Below, in pieces: positions 1 through 9,268 of a stretch of 64,000 nucleotides of DNA; the first letter of the stretch is position 1, and every line of letters starts with the position of its first letter. Location of the stretch: positions 1,550,001 through 1,614,000 of the forward strand of contig NZ_RBXA01000001.1 of assembly GCF_003634755.1 (NCBI RefSeq), written 5' to 3'. Under the pieces are notes generated by a model. That model did no database searches and was not told where the DNA came from. It was given only the letters and a program-made list of their open reading frames with translations. Made by a program: the position numbers and the translations under genes. Source of the DNA: Flavobacterium limicola. Its GTDB lineage: Bacteria > Bacteroidota > Bacteroidia > Flavobacteriales > Flavobacteriaceae.

Positions 1-783
1 CACACTTCCGTGCTTTTTTAGTAAGTCTGCGGCTTGTTCGTAGGAAACAGGAATTTCTCCCATAATCATTTTCACACCGCGATCCACGAGCTTGCTATTA
101 CTTAATTGCATGTCGACCATTTTGTTGCCTTTTACTTTCCCCAGTTGAATCATTGTGGTAGTTGAGATCATGTTGAGTACCATTTTTTGTGCTGTTCCGG
201 CTTTCATGCGGGAACTTCCCGTTATAAATTCAGGTCCTACAATTACTTCTACAGGAAATTTTGCGGTTTGCGAAAGCGGACTTCCCACATTGCAAGAAAT
301 ACTTCCTGTGGTAATATTATTTTCGTTACAAGCTTGTAATCCTCCAATAACGTAAGGTGTTGTTCCTGAAGCTGCAATACCAACCACGATATCATTTTTA
401 TTTATATCGAAAGCTTTCAAGTCAATCCAGGCTTGAGTAGCGTTATCTTCGGCATTTTCTACGGCTTTGCGTATTGCGGTATCGCCACCAGCAATAATGC
501 CAATTACTAAATCGAAAGGAACGCCAAAGGTTGGCGGACATTCCGAAGCGTCAAGAATTCCAATACGTCCTGATGTTCCTGCGCCAATGTAGAATAATCG
601 TCCGCCCAGTTTCATTTTGGCAACGATTTCAGTCACTAAAGTTTCTATTTGCGGCAAAGCTTTTTCTACGGCGAGCGGTACGGTTTTGTCTTCTTGATTG
701 ATATTAGATAACAATTCTTCAACCGACATTGTTTCTAAATGTTCGTATTTGGAGGATTGTTCGGTGGTTTTTGTGAAGGTCAT
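1..783 (-). CDS. murQ: N-acetylmuramic acid 6-phosphate etherase MurQ, C-terminus outside the window
   Basis: Partial: 261 residues are visible and the frame runs off the left edge. MurQ cleaves the D-lactyl ether of MurNAc-6-phosphate to give GlcNAc-6-phosphate and D-lactate during cytoplasmic peptidoglycan recycling. The SIS sugar-phosphate domain is clear: GAGTSGRIG at about residues 67-75, then DASECPPTFG, whose Glu (E81) matches the catalytic Glu of the family. The usual length is about 270-300 residues, so only the tail is missing. The start is the ATG at 783, 23 bases downstream of a TAnnTTTG promoter. A short palindrome overlaps that promoter. Identification is confident because the SIS core and ECPPTFG signature are intact. 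Confidence 0.95.
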   Translation of the reverse strand, partial: MTFTKTTEQSSKYEHLETMSVEELLSNINQEDKTVPLAVEKALPQIETLVTEIVAKMKLGGRLFYIGAGTSGRIGILDASECPPTFGVPFDLVIGIIAGGDTAIRKAVENAEDNATQAWIDLKAFDINKNDIVVGIAASGTTPYVIGGLQACNENNITTGSISCNVGSPLSQTAKFPVEVIVGPEFITGSSRMKAGTAQKMVLNMISTTTMIQLGKVKGNKMVDMQLSNSKLVDRGVKMIMGEIPVSYEQAADLLKKHGSV

Positions 784-794
784 TTTTCGTATAA

Positions 795-813
795 TTGGAC
801 AAGTCCAAAATTA
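795..813 (-). promoter_or_regulatory. murQ promoter with overlapping palindromic operator
   Basis: Read on the minus strand, TAATTTTG (806-813) fits the Bacteroidota -7 consensus TAnnTTTG and lies 23 bases before the murQ ATG. A perfect palindrome TTGGAC-AA-GTCCAA (795-808) overlaps the -7 box and the expected transcription start. This is where a repressor would sit. No good -33 TTG was found. The regulator is unknown. Confidence 0.5.
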
Positions 814-948
814 ACCTTTTTTATCACAATCTCGAAATTTTCTATTTTTAGTTTTAGGATTTTCACTGTCTATTTTCTTTAAATTTGATATATGTTGATT
901 TCCTTTTTTTAGTTTTTAATTTTTCATGTGGAGAAAGGGTATTGAATC

Positions 949-978
949 TTTGTTAGATGAACTAAAATATTATATTTG
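949..978 (+). promoter_or_regulatory. Promoter of the AraC-type regulator
   Basis: TTTG (949-952), an 18-base spacer and TATATTTG (971-978) match the Bacteroidota sigma-A promoter TTG-N17-23-TAnnTTTG. The expected transcription start is near 984, about 13 bases before the ATG at 997. Confidence 0.7.
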
Positions 979-996
979 TTAAATATTAAAAAATAA

Positions 997-2139
997 ATGG
1001 ATAGAATAATCTTATTGCAAGGGATTGCACGGATTTCGGTTTTTGTGTCTTTATTGATGGCATTTTTTTTATTGACAGTTAAAACTGAAAATAAATTGGC
1101 CAACCGTCTATTTGCCTGGTTTTTTATTTTCTCTGCTATCGATCTTAGCGGATTTTTTATTGAGGTGGGTACTCGTAATGAGTTAAATTTAGAGATTTTT
1201 AGATCTACAGCCTGTTTGTTTGGAATGCCTTTATTTTATCTTTTTGTACTAGCAGTCTGTTATTCTGATTTTAGATTAAAGTGGAAGCATGTAGTGCATT
1301 TGCTTCCTTTTTTATTGATTAATTTGGTTTTTATTCCAAGGATTTATCTTAGCACGAACATAGATAAAGATAGTTTTGCTGCAACGCTAAATCAAATGCC
1401 AGAGATATACCTGATTCAGATTTTAATTGAATTTCAATATGTATTTTATATCGTCAGCGTATTTTTGATTTTGAAAAAGTATAGAGAAATCTATTTAGAA
1501 AATTACGCTGATTCGAGTACTGCGACTTATAAATGGCTTTTTCAGATAACCTGTGTTTTTCTTATCGCACATTCTATTGTGGCATTAAAAAATGTATTGC
1601 GTTATAGCGGTTTCAGAGAGATATTTCTTTGGACAAATGTACTTGTAGGGGCTATTGCTTTACTTATAACATGCTGGTTTATCATGAAAGCGCTCAATCA
1701 TCCCGAACTTTTTAGGGGAATTAATTCTAAATTACAATTGACAAAAGATATTCTGCCTGAAGTCGAAGAAAAAACAGCATCTAAAAATGTTCAAAACGAT
1801 GCGATTTCCATTCAAATTTCGGCATTGAAACAATATATGGCTGAGAAAGAGCCTTTTCTTGATCCATCCCTTACCATTCAGGAGCTTGCCAATCAAATTG
1901 ATATTCCGGTTCGAGAGTTATCAGTTTTAATTAATCATCATATGGATCAGCACTTTTTTGATTTTGTCAATGAACATCGTATTCAAAAAGCGATGGGTAT
2001 TTTGAAAGATCAGTCTAGAAGTCAGCTTACCGTTCTGGAAATTTTATACGAAGTTGGTTTTAACTCCAAATCTTCTTTTAATACCTCTTTTAAAAAACAC
2101 ACTAATTTGACGCCTACAGCTTACAGAAACGCCTTATAA
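997..2139 (+). CDS. Membrane-anchored AraC-family transcriptional regulator
   Basis: 380 residues. The first ~240 residues are a series of about seven hydrophobic segments, followed by a short linker and a C-terminal AraC-type double helix-turn-helix (about 275-380). The HTH is recognisable from ELANQIDIPVRELS and from ILYEVGFNSKSSFNTSFKK followed by the usual T-P-T-A-Y-R ending. This is a one-component membrane-bound regulator, a layout common in Bacteroidota. It lies directly upstream of, and in the same direction as, a receptor-like outer-membrane protein but is separated from it by a strong terminator, so it may control that gene without being co-transcribed. The ligand is not evident. 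Confidence 0.85.
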   Translation: MDRIILLQGIARISVFVSLLMAFFLLTVKTENKLANRLFAWFFIFSAIDLSGFFIEVGTRNELNLEIFRSTACLFGMPLFYLFVLAVCYSDFRLKWKHVVHLLPFLLINLVFIPRIYLSTNIDKDSFAATLNQMPEIYLIQILIEFQYVFYIVSVFLILKKYREIYLENYADSSTATYKWLFQITCVFLIAHSIVALKNVLRYSGFREIFLWTNVLVGAIALLITCWFIMKALNHPELFRGINSKLQLTKDILPEVEEKTASKNVQNDAISIQISALKQYMAEKEPFLDPSLTIQELANQIDIPVRELSVLINHHMDQHFFDFVNEHRIQKAMGILKDQSRSQLTVLEILYEVGFNSKSSFNTSFKKHTNLTPTAYRNAL

Positions 2140-2175
2140 TAAGTGGTTTGTAAAAAGTCGTACTTCATGCCTGAT

Positions 2176-2221
2176 AAAGTCGAACTGATTTTCTGAATAG
2201 AAATTGGTTCGACTTTTTTTT
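2176..2221 (+). terminator. Rho-independent terminator after the AraC regulator
   Basis: Perfect 10-bp stem AAAGTCGAAC / GTTCGACTTT followed by a run of T. It lies 36 bases after the stop codon of the regulator. Confidence 0.85.
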
Positions 2222-2295
2222 GTCGGTCGAATTCTGAAAATTTCTAAGGCAACTTTGCTTCAAATTAATCGAAACAAGTTTTAAAATTAGAAATC

Positions 2296-4686
2296 ATGAA
2301 AAAAGCAAATCTCCTTATCTTTTTATTATTGCCTTTATTTTGTTTAGCACAAGAATCATTTAAATTAAAGGGAAAAATAACAAATGAAACAATACCATTA
2401 GAATGGGCAGATGTTTCCATATCGAATTCAGAAGGAAAAATTATAGATGGTTCAACCTCTAAACAAGATGGTAGTTTTGAAATCAATCTTAAAATAGGAT
2501 CTTATAAAATTGGAATCACCCTTTTAGAATTTACAGATTATGAAAAAGAGTTTACAATAGAAAATGATACTGATTTAGGAACAATCATTTTAAAAGAAAG
2601 CGCAACCAATTTAAATGAGGTAATCATTCAATCTAAAAAGAAAACAATCGAACAGAAAACGGATCGTTTGGTGTATAATCTTGAAAACAATTTTACAACA
2701 GTTGGCGGAGATGCTTTAAGCGCCATTAATAAAGCTCCCGGAGTTGTCGTTCAGAATAATACAATCAATATATTAGGGAAAGGAACTTCCCGTGTTATGA
2801 TAGATGGACGAATGATTGAATTAGTAGGTGAGGAACTGAATAATTTTCTGAAATCAATTTCGGCTAGTGATATTAAAAATATTGAAATTATCAGCAATCC
2901 GCCGGCAAAATATGATGCCGAAGGAACTGGTGGATTGATTAATATTATTATGAAAAAAGGAGTTCGTGATTCCTGGAAAAACACGACTACAGTTTCTTAT
3001 GATCAAAATAAATATAGTATTTATACTTTAAGAGATAACTTTTTTTACAATAAAAACAAGTTTAGATTTTCTACTAGCATTAATGCAAAAACAGGTTATT
3101 TGAATGCTACAGATGATTTAAAAATGTATTTTCCTGATGGACTTTCACATATGAAAAGTGTGACAAAGGTAAAAACTGAAAATCTTTCGAGTAAATTGGC
3201 TTTAGATTATGATCTTTCAGAACGTACTACTATTGGATTTCAATATTTAAACGATAGAAATAACCCTGATTTTAATTCGGATATTAGAATTGAGGATTAC
3301 AATACTCAAAATGAATTGGATAATGTTACGCTGAACAATAGCTTCACTGATAAAGGATCAAAAAATCAAACGTATAATGCACATTTAATTACCAAACTAG
3401 ATTCCTTAAAAAGGAAGTTATCTTTTGATTTGGACTATTTTAATTACAGTTCAAAATTCGATAGAAATTTTGTCGCTAATAACTTCACGTCAGAGATGAC
3501 ATTTGTTGATATAAATCAGTCGGGAAGAAATATTTCGAATCAGGATATTGACAATTGGAGTTTTAAGGCAGATATGGAACATCCGCTTCAAGCATTGAAT
3601 TTGTCTTATGGCGCAAAAATGAGTTTTACAAATAGTGTAAGTGATGTACTTTATTTCAATACAATTACAGGAACTCCGGAATTAGATTCGAACCAATCCA
3701 ACCGATTTAAATACACTGAAAATAATCAGGCGGTTTATGTAAATGCGGATAAAAAACTCAATGAAAAATGGAATTTCCAAATGGGATTAAGATTGGAGAA
3801 CACTCAAACAAATGGATTTTCTGAAACTTTAAATCAGCAAACAGAAAATAATTATTTGAAAGTATTCCCAACGTTTTATGCTTCTTACAAGAAAAACGAA
3901 AACAATACTTTTAGTTTGAATTACGGAAAAAGAATCAACAGGCCACGTTTTGACTTATTGAATCCGTTCAGAATTTACATCAACAGCAATAGTTATTCCG
4001 AAGGAAATCCGTTTTTAAGGCCATCATTTAGTGATAATATTGAGTTGGCACATTCTTATAAAGAGATTTTGAGAACAAGTGTTTTTGTTAATTTAATTAC
4101 AAACGGTTATGGCGTTTTATTTACCTCAAACCCGGAAACCAATACACAGATTGTAACCCGTGAGAATTATTTTAAAAACTTAAATTATGGAATAGGGGAA
4201 AGTTACTCGGCAAGTTTTGCAGATTGGTGGTCTAGTGAAAATTCATTGTACCTTTTGGGAGCAAAAACAGAATTTATTAAAGATATCAATGCCACACCAT
4301 CAAACAGTTTACAAATTGATTTTTCTACAAATAATACTTTTTTATTAAGTAAAATGACAAATTTGCAAATCGATTTTACGTATACAACTCCTTTTAAGAG
4401 CGGTTTATATGAAGTAGGATATGCCTCAAGTTTTGATATTGGCTTCAAACAGGATTTGTTTAATAAAACCATGCAGATTGCCTTTTTGGCAAATGATATT
4501 TTTAATACCTCATATTTAAAAGATTTTACTTCAGTTATAAACGGTGTAAAACAGGTATATGACCAGAAAGAAAGTAATCGATTTGTACGTTTATCTGTGA
4601 TTTATAATTTTGGAAACAAAAAAATCAATGTACAACAGCGTGATTTTGGAAATAAGGAGGAGAATAAAAGAACGGTAGGTAATTAG
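2296..4686 (+). CDS. Outer-membrane beta-barrel protein, TonB-receptor-like (carboxypeptidase-regulatory domain + plug + OMP_b-brl_3)
   Basis: 796 residues with a signal peptide (about 1-19, ending CLAQ). A carboxypeptidase-regulatory-like beta-sandwich covers about 22-100, then a plug-like segment (about 115-220, with VMIDGRMIEL and NPPAKYDAEGTGGLINIIMKK), and then a long beta-barrel rich in aromatic strands, ending near YNFG. This is the outer-membrane protein family common in Bacteroidota that resembles TonB-dependent receptors but is not SusC. The substrate cannot be read from the sequence. A CAACTTTG box about 40 bases upstream of the ATG is one base off the promoter consensus. The upstream AraC regulator is the obvious candidate controller. 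Confidence 0.85.
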   Translation: MKKANLLIFLLLPLFCLAQESFKLKGKITNETIPLEWADVSISNSEGKIIDGSTSKQDGSFEINLKIGSYKIGITLLEFTDYEKEFTIENDTDLGTIILKESATNLNEVIIQSKKKTIEQKTDRLVYNLENNFTTVGGDALSAINKAPGVVVQNNTINILGKGTSRVMIDGRMIELVGEELNNFLKSISASDIKNIEIISNPPAKYDAEGTGGLINIIMKKGVRDSWKNTTTVSYDQNKYSIYTLRDNFFYNKNKFRFSTSINAKTGYLNATDDLKMYFPDGLSHMKSVTKVKTENLSSKLALDYDLSERTTIGFQYLNDRNNPDFNSDIRIEDYNTQNELDNVTLNNSFTDKGSKNQTYNAHLITKLDSLKRKLSFDLDYFNYSSKFDRNFVANNFTSEMTFVDINQSGRNISNQDIDNWSFKADMEHPLQALNLSYGAKMSFTNSVSDVLYFNTITGTPELDSNQSNRFKYTENNQAVYVNADKKLNEKWNFQMGLRLENTQTNGFSETLNQQTENNYLKVFPTFYASYKKNENNTFSLNYGKRINRPRFDLLNPFRIYINSNSYSEGNPFLRPSFSDNIELAHSYKEILRTSVFVNLITNGYGVLFTSNPETNTQIVTRENYFKNLNYGIGESYSASFADWWSSENSLYLLGAKTEFIKDINATPSNSLQIDFSTNNTFLLSKMTNLQIDFTYTTPFKSGLYEVGYASSFDIGFKQDLFNKTMQIAFLANDIFNTSYLKDFTSVINGVKQVYDQKESNRFVRLSVIYNFGNKKINVQQRDFGNKEENKRTVGN

Positions 4687-4693
4687 AAAATTA

Positions 4694-4737
4694 AAAGCTA
4701 AGAAACAGAAATCTCTTTATTTCTGTTTCTTAGCTTT
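4694..4737. terminator. Bidirectional terminator between convergent genes
   Basis: Perfect 19-bp stem (arms 4694-4712 and 4719-4737, 6-base loop) between the 3' ends of the beta-barrel gene and the ZIP transporter gene. Confidence 0.85.
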
Positions 4738-4743
4738 ATAAAA

Positions 4744-5412
4744 TTATATAAAATATGCCAACGCAATTCCTATCACAATCATCGAAACTTTGGCAATATT
4801 GAACTTGTGTCCTTCGCTGCTTTCGAAAATAATGGTGGATGAAATATGAAATAATATTCCTATTACAATGGCGGTGATTTCAGTATAATACACGTTTAAT
4901 ACTGGCAAATAATCAGATAAAATGGTACCAAGCGGTGTCATGACTGCAAAGGTTATCATGAAAATAAAAATGGCTTTTTTGTTCAGACCGGCATTAATAA
5001 AAAAGGTGGTCAGGATTATGGCTATTGGTAAATGATGTATAGCAATTCCGATTGCTAAATCATGGTGATGACTCACTGGAAATCCTTCCAAGAATGCATG
5101 AATACATAAACTGATGAATAGCAACCACGGTATTTGGGTCATTGTAGGATGCCCGTGAACATGCCCATGTTCAGCACCTTTAGAGAAAAATTCCAATATG
5201 ATTTGGAATAATATCCCCAGCATGATAAAGAGTCCAATGTTTGGGTTTGCACTTTCGTAAATTTCCGGTAATAAATGCATAACCGTTAAGGAAAGTAAAA
5301 AAGAACCACTAAAAGCTAGTAGCAATTTGAGATTCGTTTTGTTTTTTGGTTTTAAAACCAATGCGATACTATATCCTATAATTACGGAAAGTAAAGGTAA
5401 AAGGTAATTCAT
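4744..5412 (-). CDS. ZIP family metal cation transporter
   Basis: 222 residues, almost all membrane-spanning. ZIP proteins import zinc or other divalent metals across the inner membrane. The metal-binding helices are visible: HAFLEGF followed by a histidine cluster and IHHLPIAI, corresponding to the H-x-x-x-E-G and H-x-x-P motifs of helices IV and V. The variable cytoplasmic loop is His-rich (HGHVHGH). The length is close to short bacterial ZIPs. It stands alone. I see no Zur-like operator that I can name, although the 94-base upstream gap carries repeated AACCGT words. Confidence 0.85.
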   Translation of the reverse strand: MNYLLPLLSVIIGYSIALVLKPKNKTNLKLLLAFSGSFLLSLTVMHLLPEIYESANPNIGLFIMLGILFQIILEFFSKGAEHGHVHGHPTMTQIPWLLFISLCIHAFLEGFPVSHHHDLAIGIAIHHLPIAIILTTFFINAGLNKKAIFIFMITFAVMTPLGTILSDYLPVLNVYYTEITAIVIGILFHISSTIIFESSEGHKFNIAKVSMIVIGIALAYFI

Positions 5413-5506
5413 GTTATTTGCTTAACCGTTTATTTGTATGTTCGTTTAACCGTAAATCTGCTTCACGGTTTATTTTTTTTTTTCGATTAGCCGACTAACC
5501 CAACAA

Positions 5507-6271
5507 TTATTTAAAAATCATGATTAGACGTTCGCTTTCCGTTTTGTGGAATTTTTTTAATTTGTAGTCGCCAAAAATATCCAACAGATAAATTCCTGCT
5601 TCTTCCATTAATTCCTCAAAATCTTTAAGCGTTAAGGCTTTTACTTTTTCGGTAAAATGAAATTTTTGACCTTTGTCTTCAAAATCAATTTCTTTGTAAA
5701 TATGACCTTCTTTTAAATAACGTTTGATATGAAAATCGATTCCATCAACTGTTTTTGTTTCTTCGGGAACTAATGTTTCGAGAACTTGGGCAACATTCAT
5801 AAAGTCAATTACGGCAAAACCATATTCCGAAAGGCTGTCTTTGATGGCTTTTAATGTTGTTAGATTGTCTTCGTCATTTTCGAAATAGCCAAAGCTGGTA
5901 AACAGATTGAAAATGGCATCGAATTTTTCTTCAAAAGGTTCACGCATATCGTGTACTTTGAAATGAAGGGTTTCATTCGTATTTTTAGTAGCTTCGGCAA
6001 TACTGTTCTCCGATAAATCAGCACCAAGAACATCAAAACCCAATTGGTTCAAATAAATAGAATGGCGACCTTTTCCACAGGCTAAATCCAATACTGTTGC
6101 CTTTTCAGGAAGGTTCAGATAATGGGTAAGATTGTCCATGAAAACCTGGGCTTCTCTATAGTTTCGGTCCTTGTAAAGGATGTGATAATAAGGAGTGTCA
6201 AACCACGAACTGTACCAGTTCACAGGTGTTTGTGGTTGATTTTCGGTAGAGGATTTGCTAGATTCGGACAT
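5507..6271 (-). CDS. Class I SAM-dependent methyltransferase of unknown substrate
   Basis: 254 residues. The Rossmann-fold motif I is VLDLACGKGRH (about 60-70), followed by GADLSENSIAEA as the acidic loop after strand 2. The N-terminus (NWYSSWFDTPYYHILY) and the C-terminal LTLKDFEELMEEAG segment are typical of small-molecule methyltransferases in Bacteroidota, whose substrate is not known. Divergently transcribed from the THUMP methyltransferase gene with facing promoters in a 95-base gap. Confidence 0.8.
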   Translation of the reverse strand: MSESSKSSTENQPQTPVNWYSSWFDTPYYHILYKDRNYREAQVFMDNLTHYLNLPEKATVLDLACGKGRHSIYLNQLGFDVLGADLSENSIAEATKNTNETLHFKVHDMREPFEEKFDAIFNLFTSFGYFENDEDNLTTLKAIKDSLSEYGFAVIDFMNVAQVLETLVPEETKTVDGIDFHIKRYLKEGHIYKEIDFEDKGQKFHFTEKVKALTLKDFEELMEEAGIYLLDIFGDYKLKKFHKTESERLIMIFK

Positions 6272-6300
6272 TTATTATTTTTCAATTAATTCGATTGATG

Positions 6301-6319
6301 CAAATTTAGTGTATTTTTG
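6301..6319. promoter_or_regulatory. Back-to-back divergent promoters
   Basis: On the minus strand 6301-6308 reads TAAATTTG, and on the plus strand 6312-6319 reads TATTTTTG. Both match TAnnTTTG. The two -7 boxes are only three bases apart and point to the methyltransferase (ATG at 6271) and the THUMP protein (ATG at 6367). Confidence 0.55.
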
Positions 6320-6366
6320 CCGAATATAACGATAACAATTCCCGCTTTAGTGGGCAAAAGGGGCAA

Positions 6367-7542
6367 ATGGAAAATAATTATAAAATGGTTGCCAAAACCT
6401 TTTTTGGTTTTGAAGAAATATTAGCAAAAGAGTTGCAAAACCTAGGCGCACAAGATGTGGAGCAAGGGGTAAGAATGGTAAGTTTTAAAGGAGATAAAGG
6501 CTTTATGTACAAAGCGAATTTGTCTTTGCGTACCGCTTTAAAAATCCTGAAACCTATTTATTTTTTCAAGGCCAATAACGAACAGGCTTTATACAAAGGA
6601 ATTTCGAGCATGAACTGGTCTAAATTACTAAATGCCAATCAGACATTTGTGATTGATACAACGGTGCATTCGGAATATTTTAATCACTCAGAATTTGTTT
6701 CCCAAAAGTGTAAAGATGCGATTGTGGATCAGTTCAGAGAAAGAACTGGGCAACGACCAAGCATTGATAAAATACATCCTGATTTAAGAATCAACATCCA
6801 TATCGATAAAGACCAGGTTTCAGTGGCACTGGATACTTCAGGAAATGCATTGAATCAACGTGGATACAGGACTGCAACCAATATTGCTCCTATAAACGAG
6901 GTTTTGGCAGCAGGAATTTTATTGCTTTCTGGTTGGGACGGTCAAACGGATTTCTTGGATCCAATGTGTGGTTCGGGAACATTCTTAGCCGAAGCAGCCA
7001 TGATTGCTTGTAATATTCCGGCAAACATCAATCGTAAGGAATTTGCTTTCGAAAAATGGAACGATTGGGACAATGATTTGTTTGATAATATCTCGGACAG
7101 TTTATTGAAACGCGTTCGTGAGTTTCATTACACGATAAAAGGCTATGATAAAGCACCAAGTGCCGTTCAAAAAGCCAAAGACAATATCAAAAATGCTAAT
7201 CTTGACGAGTATATTTCTATTGAAGAACAGAACTTTTTTGATACTGAAAAAACTTCAGAAGGAAAACTGCATATCGTTTTCAATCCGCCGTATGATGAGC
7301 GTTTGGACATTCACATGGAAGAATTCTACAAAAATATTGGTGATACTTTGAAGAAAAATTATCCTGGAACGAATGCTTGGATGATTACAGCGAACTTGGA
7401 AGCACTGAAATATGTTGGACTAAAACCTTCGAGAAAAATCAAACTTTTTAATGCTGGTTTAGAAGCTCGTTTAGTAAAATATGAAATGTACGAAGGAAGT
7501 AAAAGAACAAAGTTTCAAGTTACAACTGATAGTGCTGAATAA
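6367..7542 (+). CDS. THUMP-domain class I SAM-dependent RNA methyltransferase (RlmL/TrmN-like)
   Basis: 391 residues. The N-terminal ferredoxin-like plus THUMP RNA-binding region covers about 1-155. The methyltransferase domain has DPMCGSGT (198-205) for SAM binding and the catalytic NPPY (306-309) of base-amino methyltransferases. The family methylates guanine N2 in rRNA or tRNA (RlmL-N-terminal-like, YpsC-like). In Bacteroidota it is a single-copy gene of this length without the second RlmK domain of E. coli RlmL. The exact target base is not shown by the sequence. Confidence 0.88.
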   Translation: MENNYKMVAKTFFGFEEILAKELQNLGAQDVEQGVRMVSFKGDKGFMYKANLSLRTALKILKPIYFFKANNEQALYKGISSMNWSKLLNANQTFVIDTTVHSEYFNHSEFVSQKCKDAIVDQFRERTGQRPSIDKIHPDLRINIHIDKDQVSVALDTSGNALNQRGYRTATNIAPINEVLAAGILLLSGWDGQTDFLDPMCGSGTFLAEAAMIACNIPANINRKEFAFEKWNDWDNDLFDNISDSLLKRVREFHYTIKGYDKAPSAVQKAKDNIKNANLDEYISIEEQNFFDTEKTSEGKLHIVFNPPYDERLDIHMEEFYKNIGDTLKKNYPGTNAWMITANLEALKYVGLKPSRKIKLFNAGLEARLVKYEMYEGSKRTKFQVTTDSAE

Positions 7543-7600
7543 ACAATATTCAATTTTTTACTTTCGACCTTTGACTTTAAAACTTTAAGATTTAAAAAAA

Positions 7601-7837
7601 ATGACCAAATTACAAATACGAGCATTCCTTTATCAACTGGGATGTTTTGCAATATTATTTATTTCTGCCAGGTATTTAGTGGAACATTACACTAATTTAA
7701 CCGGATTTTGTATTCCGTTAACCGCATTTGTTATAGGAACACTTTTGTCGCCAAAATTCCATGCGATAAAAACTAAAGACGGGGAGAAATTATTCATGAA
7801 ATGGATTTTCATGAAAGGAATTAAGGAAATAGGGTAG
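7601..7837 (+). CDS. Small membrane protein of unknown function
   Basis: 78 residues with two predicted membrane helices (about 10-28 and 35-50) and a lysine-rich tail. It follows the THUMP methyltransferase by 58 bases on the same strand. I do not recognise the family. The amino-acid composition and the A-rich region before the ATG support it as real. Confidence 0.6.
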   Translation: MTKLQIRAFLYQLGCFAILFISARYLVEHYTNLTGFCIPLTAFVIGTLLSPKFHAIKTKDGEKLFMKWIFMKGIKEIG

Positions 7838-7916
7838 TTTTTTACTCTAACAGAAAAAAATATTGTAAAGAGAACTGTTGTTTTCCTTGCGATATTTTTT
7901 TATTCCTAATTCTAAA

Positions 7917-8750
7917 TTACTTTTTCTCAACTTTTTTTGGAACAGCAATAGGCTTTACTTTTTTCTTATAAATAGGAACAAAATAAGTAATGGTGTAGTT
8001 AAATCCAACACCAAAATCGCCATCGTAAGTTCTGTTGAATCCGGGAATATATAAGTTAGAGAAATTCTCCGGTTCTTTGTTGGTTATCAATCGGTTCAAT
8101 CGAAGACTGAAACCTACAAACACATTATCAAATACTTTGGCTTTTACTCCAGCCACAACTTCAATCCAACTCGCGGATAATCCATCAAACTTTTTACCGG
8201 AAGGAATTACAGGAAGTTCTCCAAAATAAGGATTCGCATTGTAGATCCGATAACTGTTTAATTGTTGATTAAAAGTACTGAAACCGTAACGCATTCCTAT
8301 AGAAATAATGTTTTCCATATCCAGCCAGTTTTCGTAGGCATTATAATCAAAACCCGCTTTTATGTACGATCCTTTGGTGGTGAAATTGACACGGTCATCA
8401 TCTGTTGTTTTATTTTCATTCCCAAGTTCGGCAGCCAAAAAATATTTTTTAGTCAATCGATAATCTCCCACCAACTCAATTCCCTTGTAATCTTTGTCAT
8501 AAAGAGCGCGTGTCAGTTTATATAAATCAACACCCACACGTACACCATAACGATCGGTCTTTACTGGAATCGAATCGTTCTTTATAATTTCAGGACTAAT
8601 TTTGACTAAAGGCAATGGTGCTTCAGGAATAATCTGTTCTGTTTTGGCAGTTTTTGGATCACTTTTGACAGGAGTAGTTTCCTGAGCCTGTACCAAAGTC
8701 AACGACAATACGAGACAAATACTAAAAAAAGATCTTAATGTGTGTTTCAT
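7917..8750 (-). CDS. DUF6048-like outer-membrane/periplasmic protein
   Basis: 277 residues from the chosen start; a longer reading begins at 8777. The start at 8750 gives a clean signal peptide ending TLVQAQE. The mature part is strand-rich, with alternating aromatic residues and a Lys-rich tail, suggesting a small outer-membrane barrel; a hydrophobic strand runs to TYFVPIYKKK. It overlaps the 3' end of the upstream lipoprotein gene by 29 bases, so the two are probably translationally coupled. The gene order with a DUF6452-like lipoprotein and rlmD is typical of Flavobacteriaceae. Function unknown. Confidence 0.75.
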   Translation of the reverse strand: MKHTLRSFFSICLVLSLTLVQAQETTPVKSDPKTAKTEQIIPEAPLPLVKISPEIIKNDSIPVKTDRYGVRVGVDLYKLTRALYDKDYKGIELVGDYRLTKKYFLAAELGNENKTTDDDRVNFTTKGSYIKAGFDYNAYENWLDMENIISIGMRYGFSTFNQQLNSYRIYNANPYFGELPVIPSGKKFDGLSASWIEVVAGVKAKVFDNVFVGFSLRLNRLITNKEPENFSNLYIPGFNRTYDGDFGVGFNYTITYFVPIYKKKVKPIAVPKKVEKK

Positions 8751-9243
8751 TTTCGTTTTCGATGTTACTTTTTTCAACCGATATAAATTTTATCCATTTT
8801 TGATTTGCAGTTGTCGCATCAGTATGTGTATATGGATTTGTTGGATCTAATGTAAAAATTGATTTATAGCCACAGGCTCTGGAAACAAAAAGTTCCTGTG
8901 TGGTATAATCAAATTTTATGATGTCTTCGTCAATCAATACAGGATTAGGATTTCCTGAATTTAATGTAAAACTATAGGTCGTACTTGTTCCAACAGTTTT
9001 TAACGGAATAGAAATAGTATTTCCATTGGTAGTTTGACTGCCGTTAAAAAGGATTCCATCGGTCATTCCTTCGCCAACAACTTTCAGATTAGATACGTTT
9101 TTTAAAACAGAAGGATTCAAAAAATCATAAAATTCTATTACTAATCGTGGCGTTGTGGGAGTATTTGCATCGCAAATGTCATCTTTCTCGCAACTGGAGA
9201 GAGTGAAAGCAAAAAGCAACAATAATAAAAATGTTTTTTTCAT
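8722..9243 (-). CDS. DUF6452-like lipoprotein
   Basis: 173 residues. The signal peptide has a lipobox ending SSC (Cys18), so the protein should be lipid-anchored in the periplasm or outer membrane. The rest is a beta-rich domain of unknown function with a conserved-looking CGYKSIF segment near residue 125. It is the first gene of a pair with the DUF6048-like protein, whose start lies inside this gene. The function is not known. The pairing suggests the two act together in the envelope. Confidence 0.75.
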   Translation of the reverse strand: MKKTFLLLLLFAFTLSSCEKDDICDANTPTTPRLVIEFYDFLNPSVLKNVSNLKVVGEGMTDGILFNGSQTTNGNTISIPLKTVGTSTTYSFTLNSGNPNPVLIDEDIIKFDYTTQELFVSRACGYKSIFTLDPTNPYTHTDATTANQKWIKFISVEKSNIENENETHIKIFF

Positions 9244-9268
9244 ATAATAATATTCAGTGTTCAGTGTT

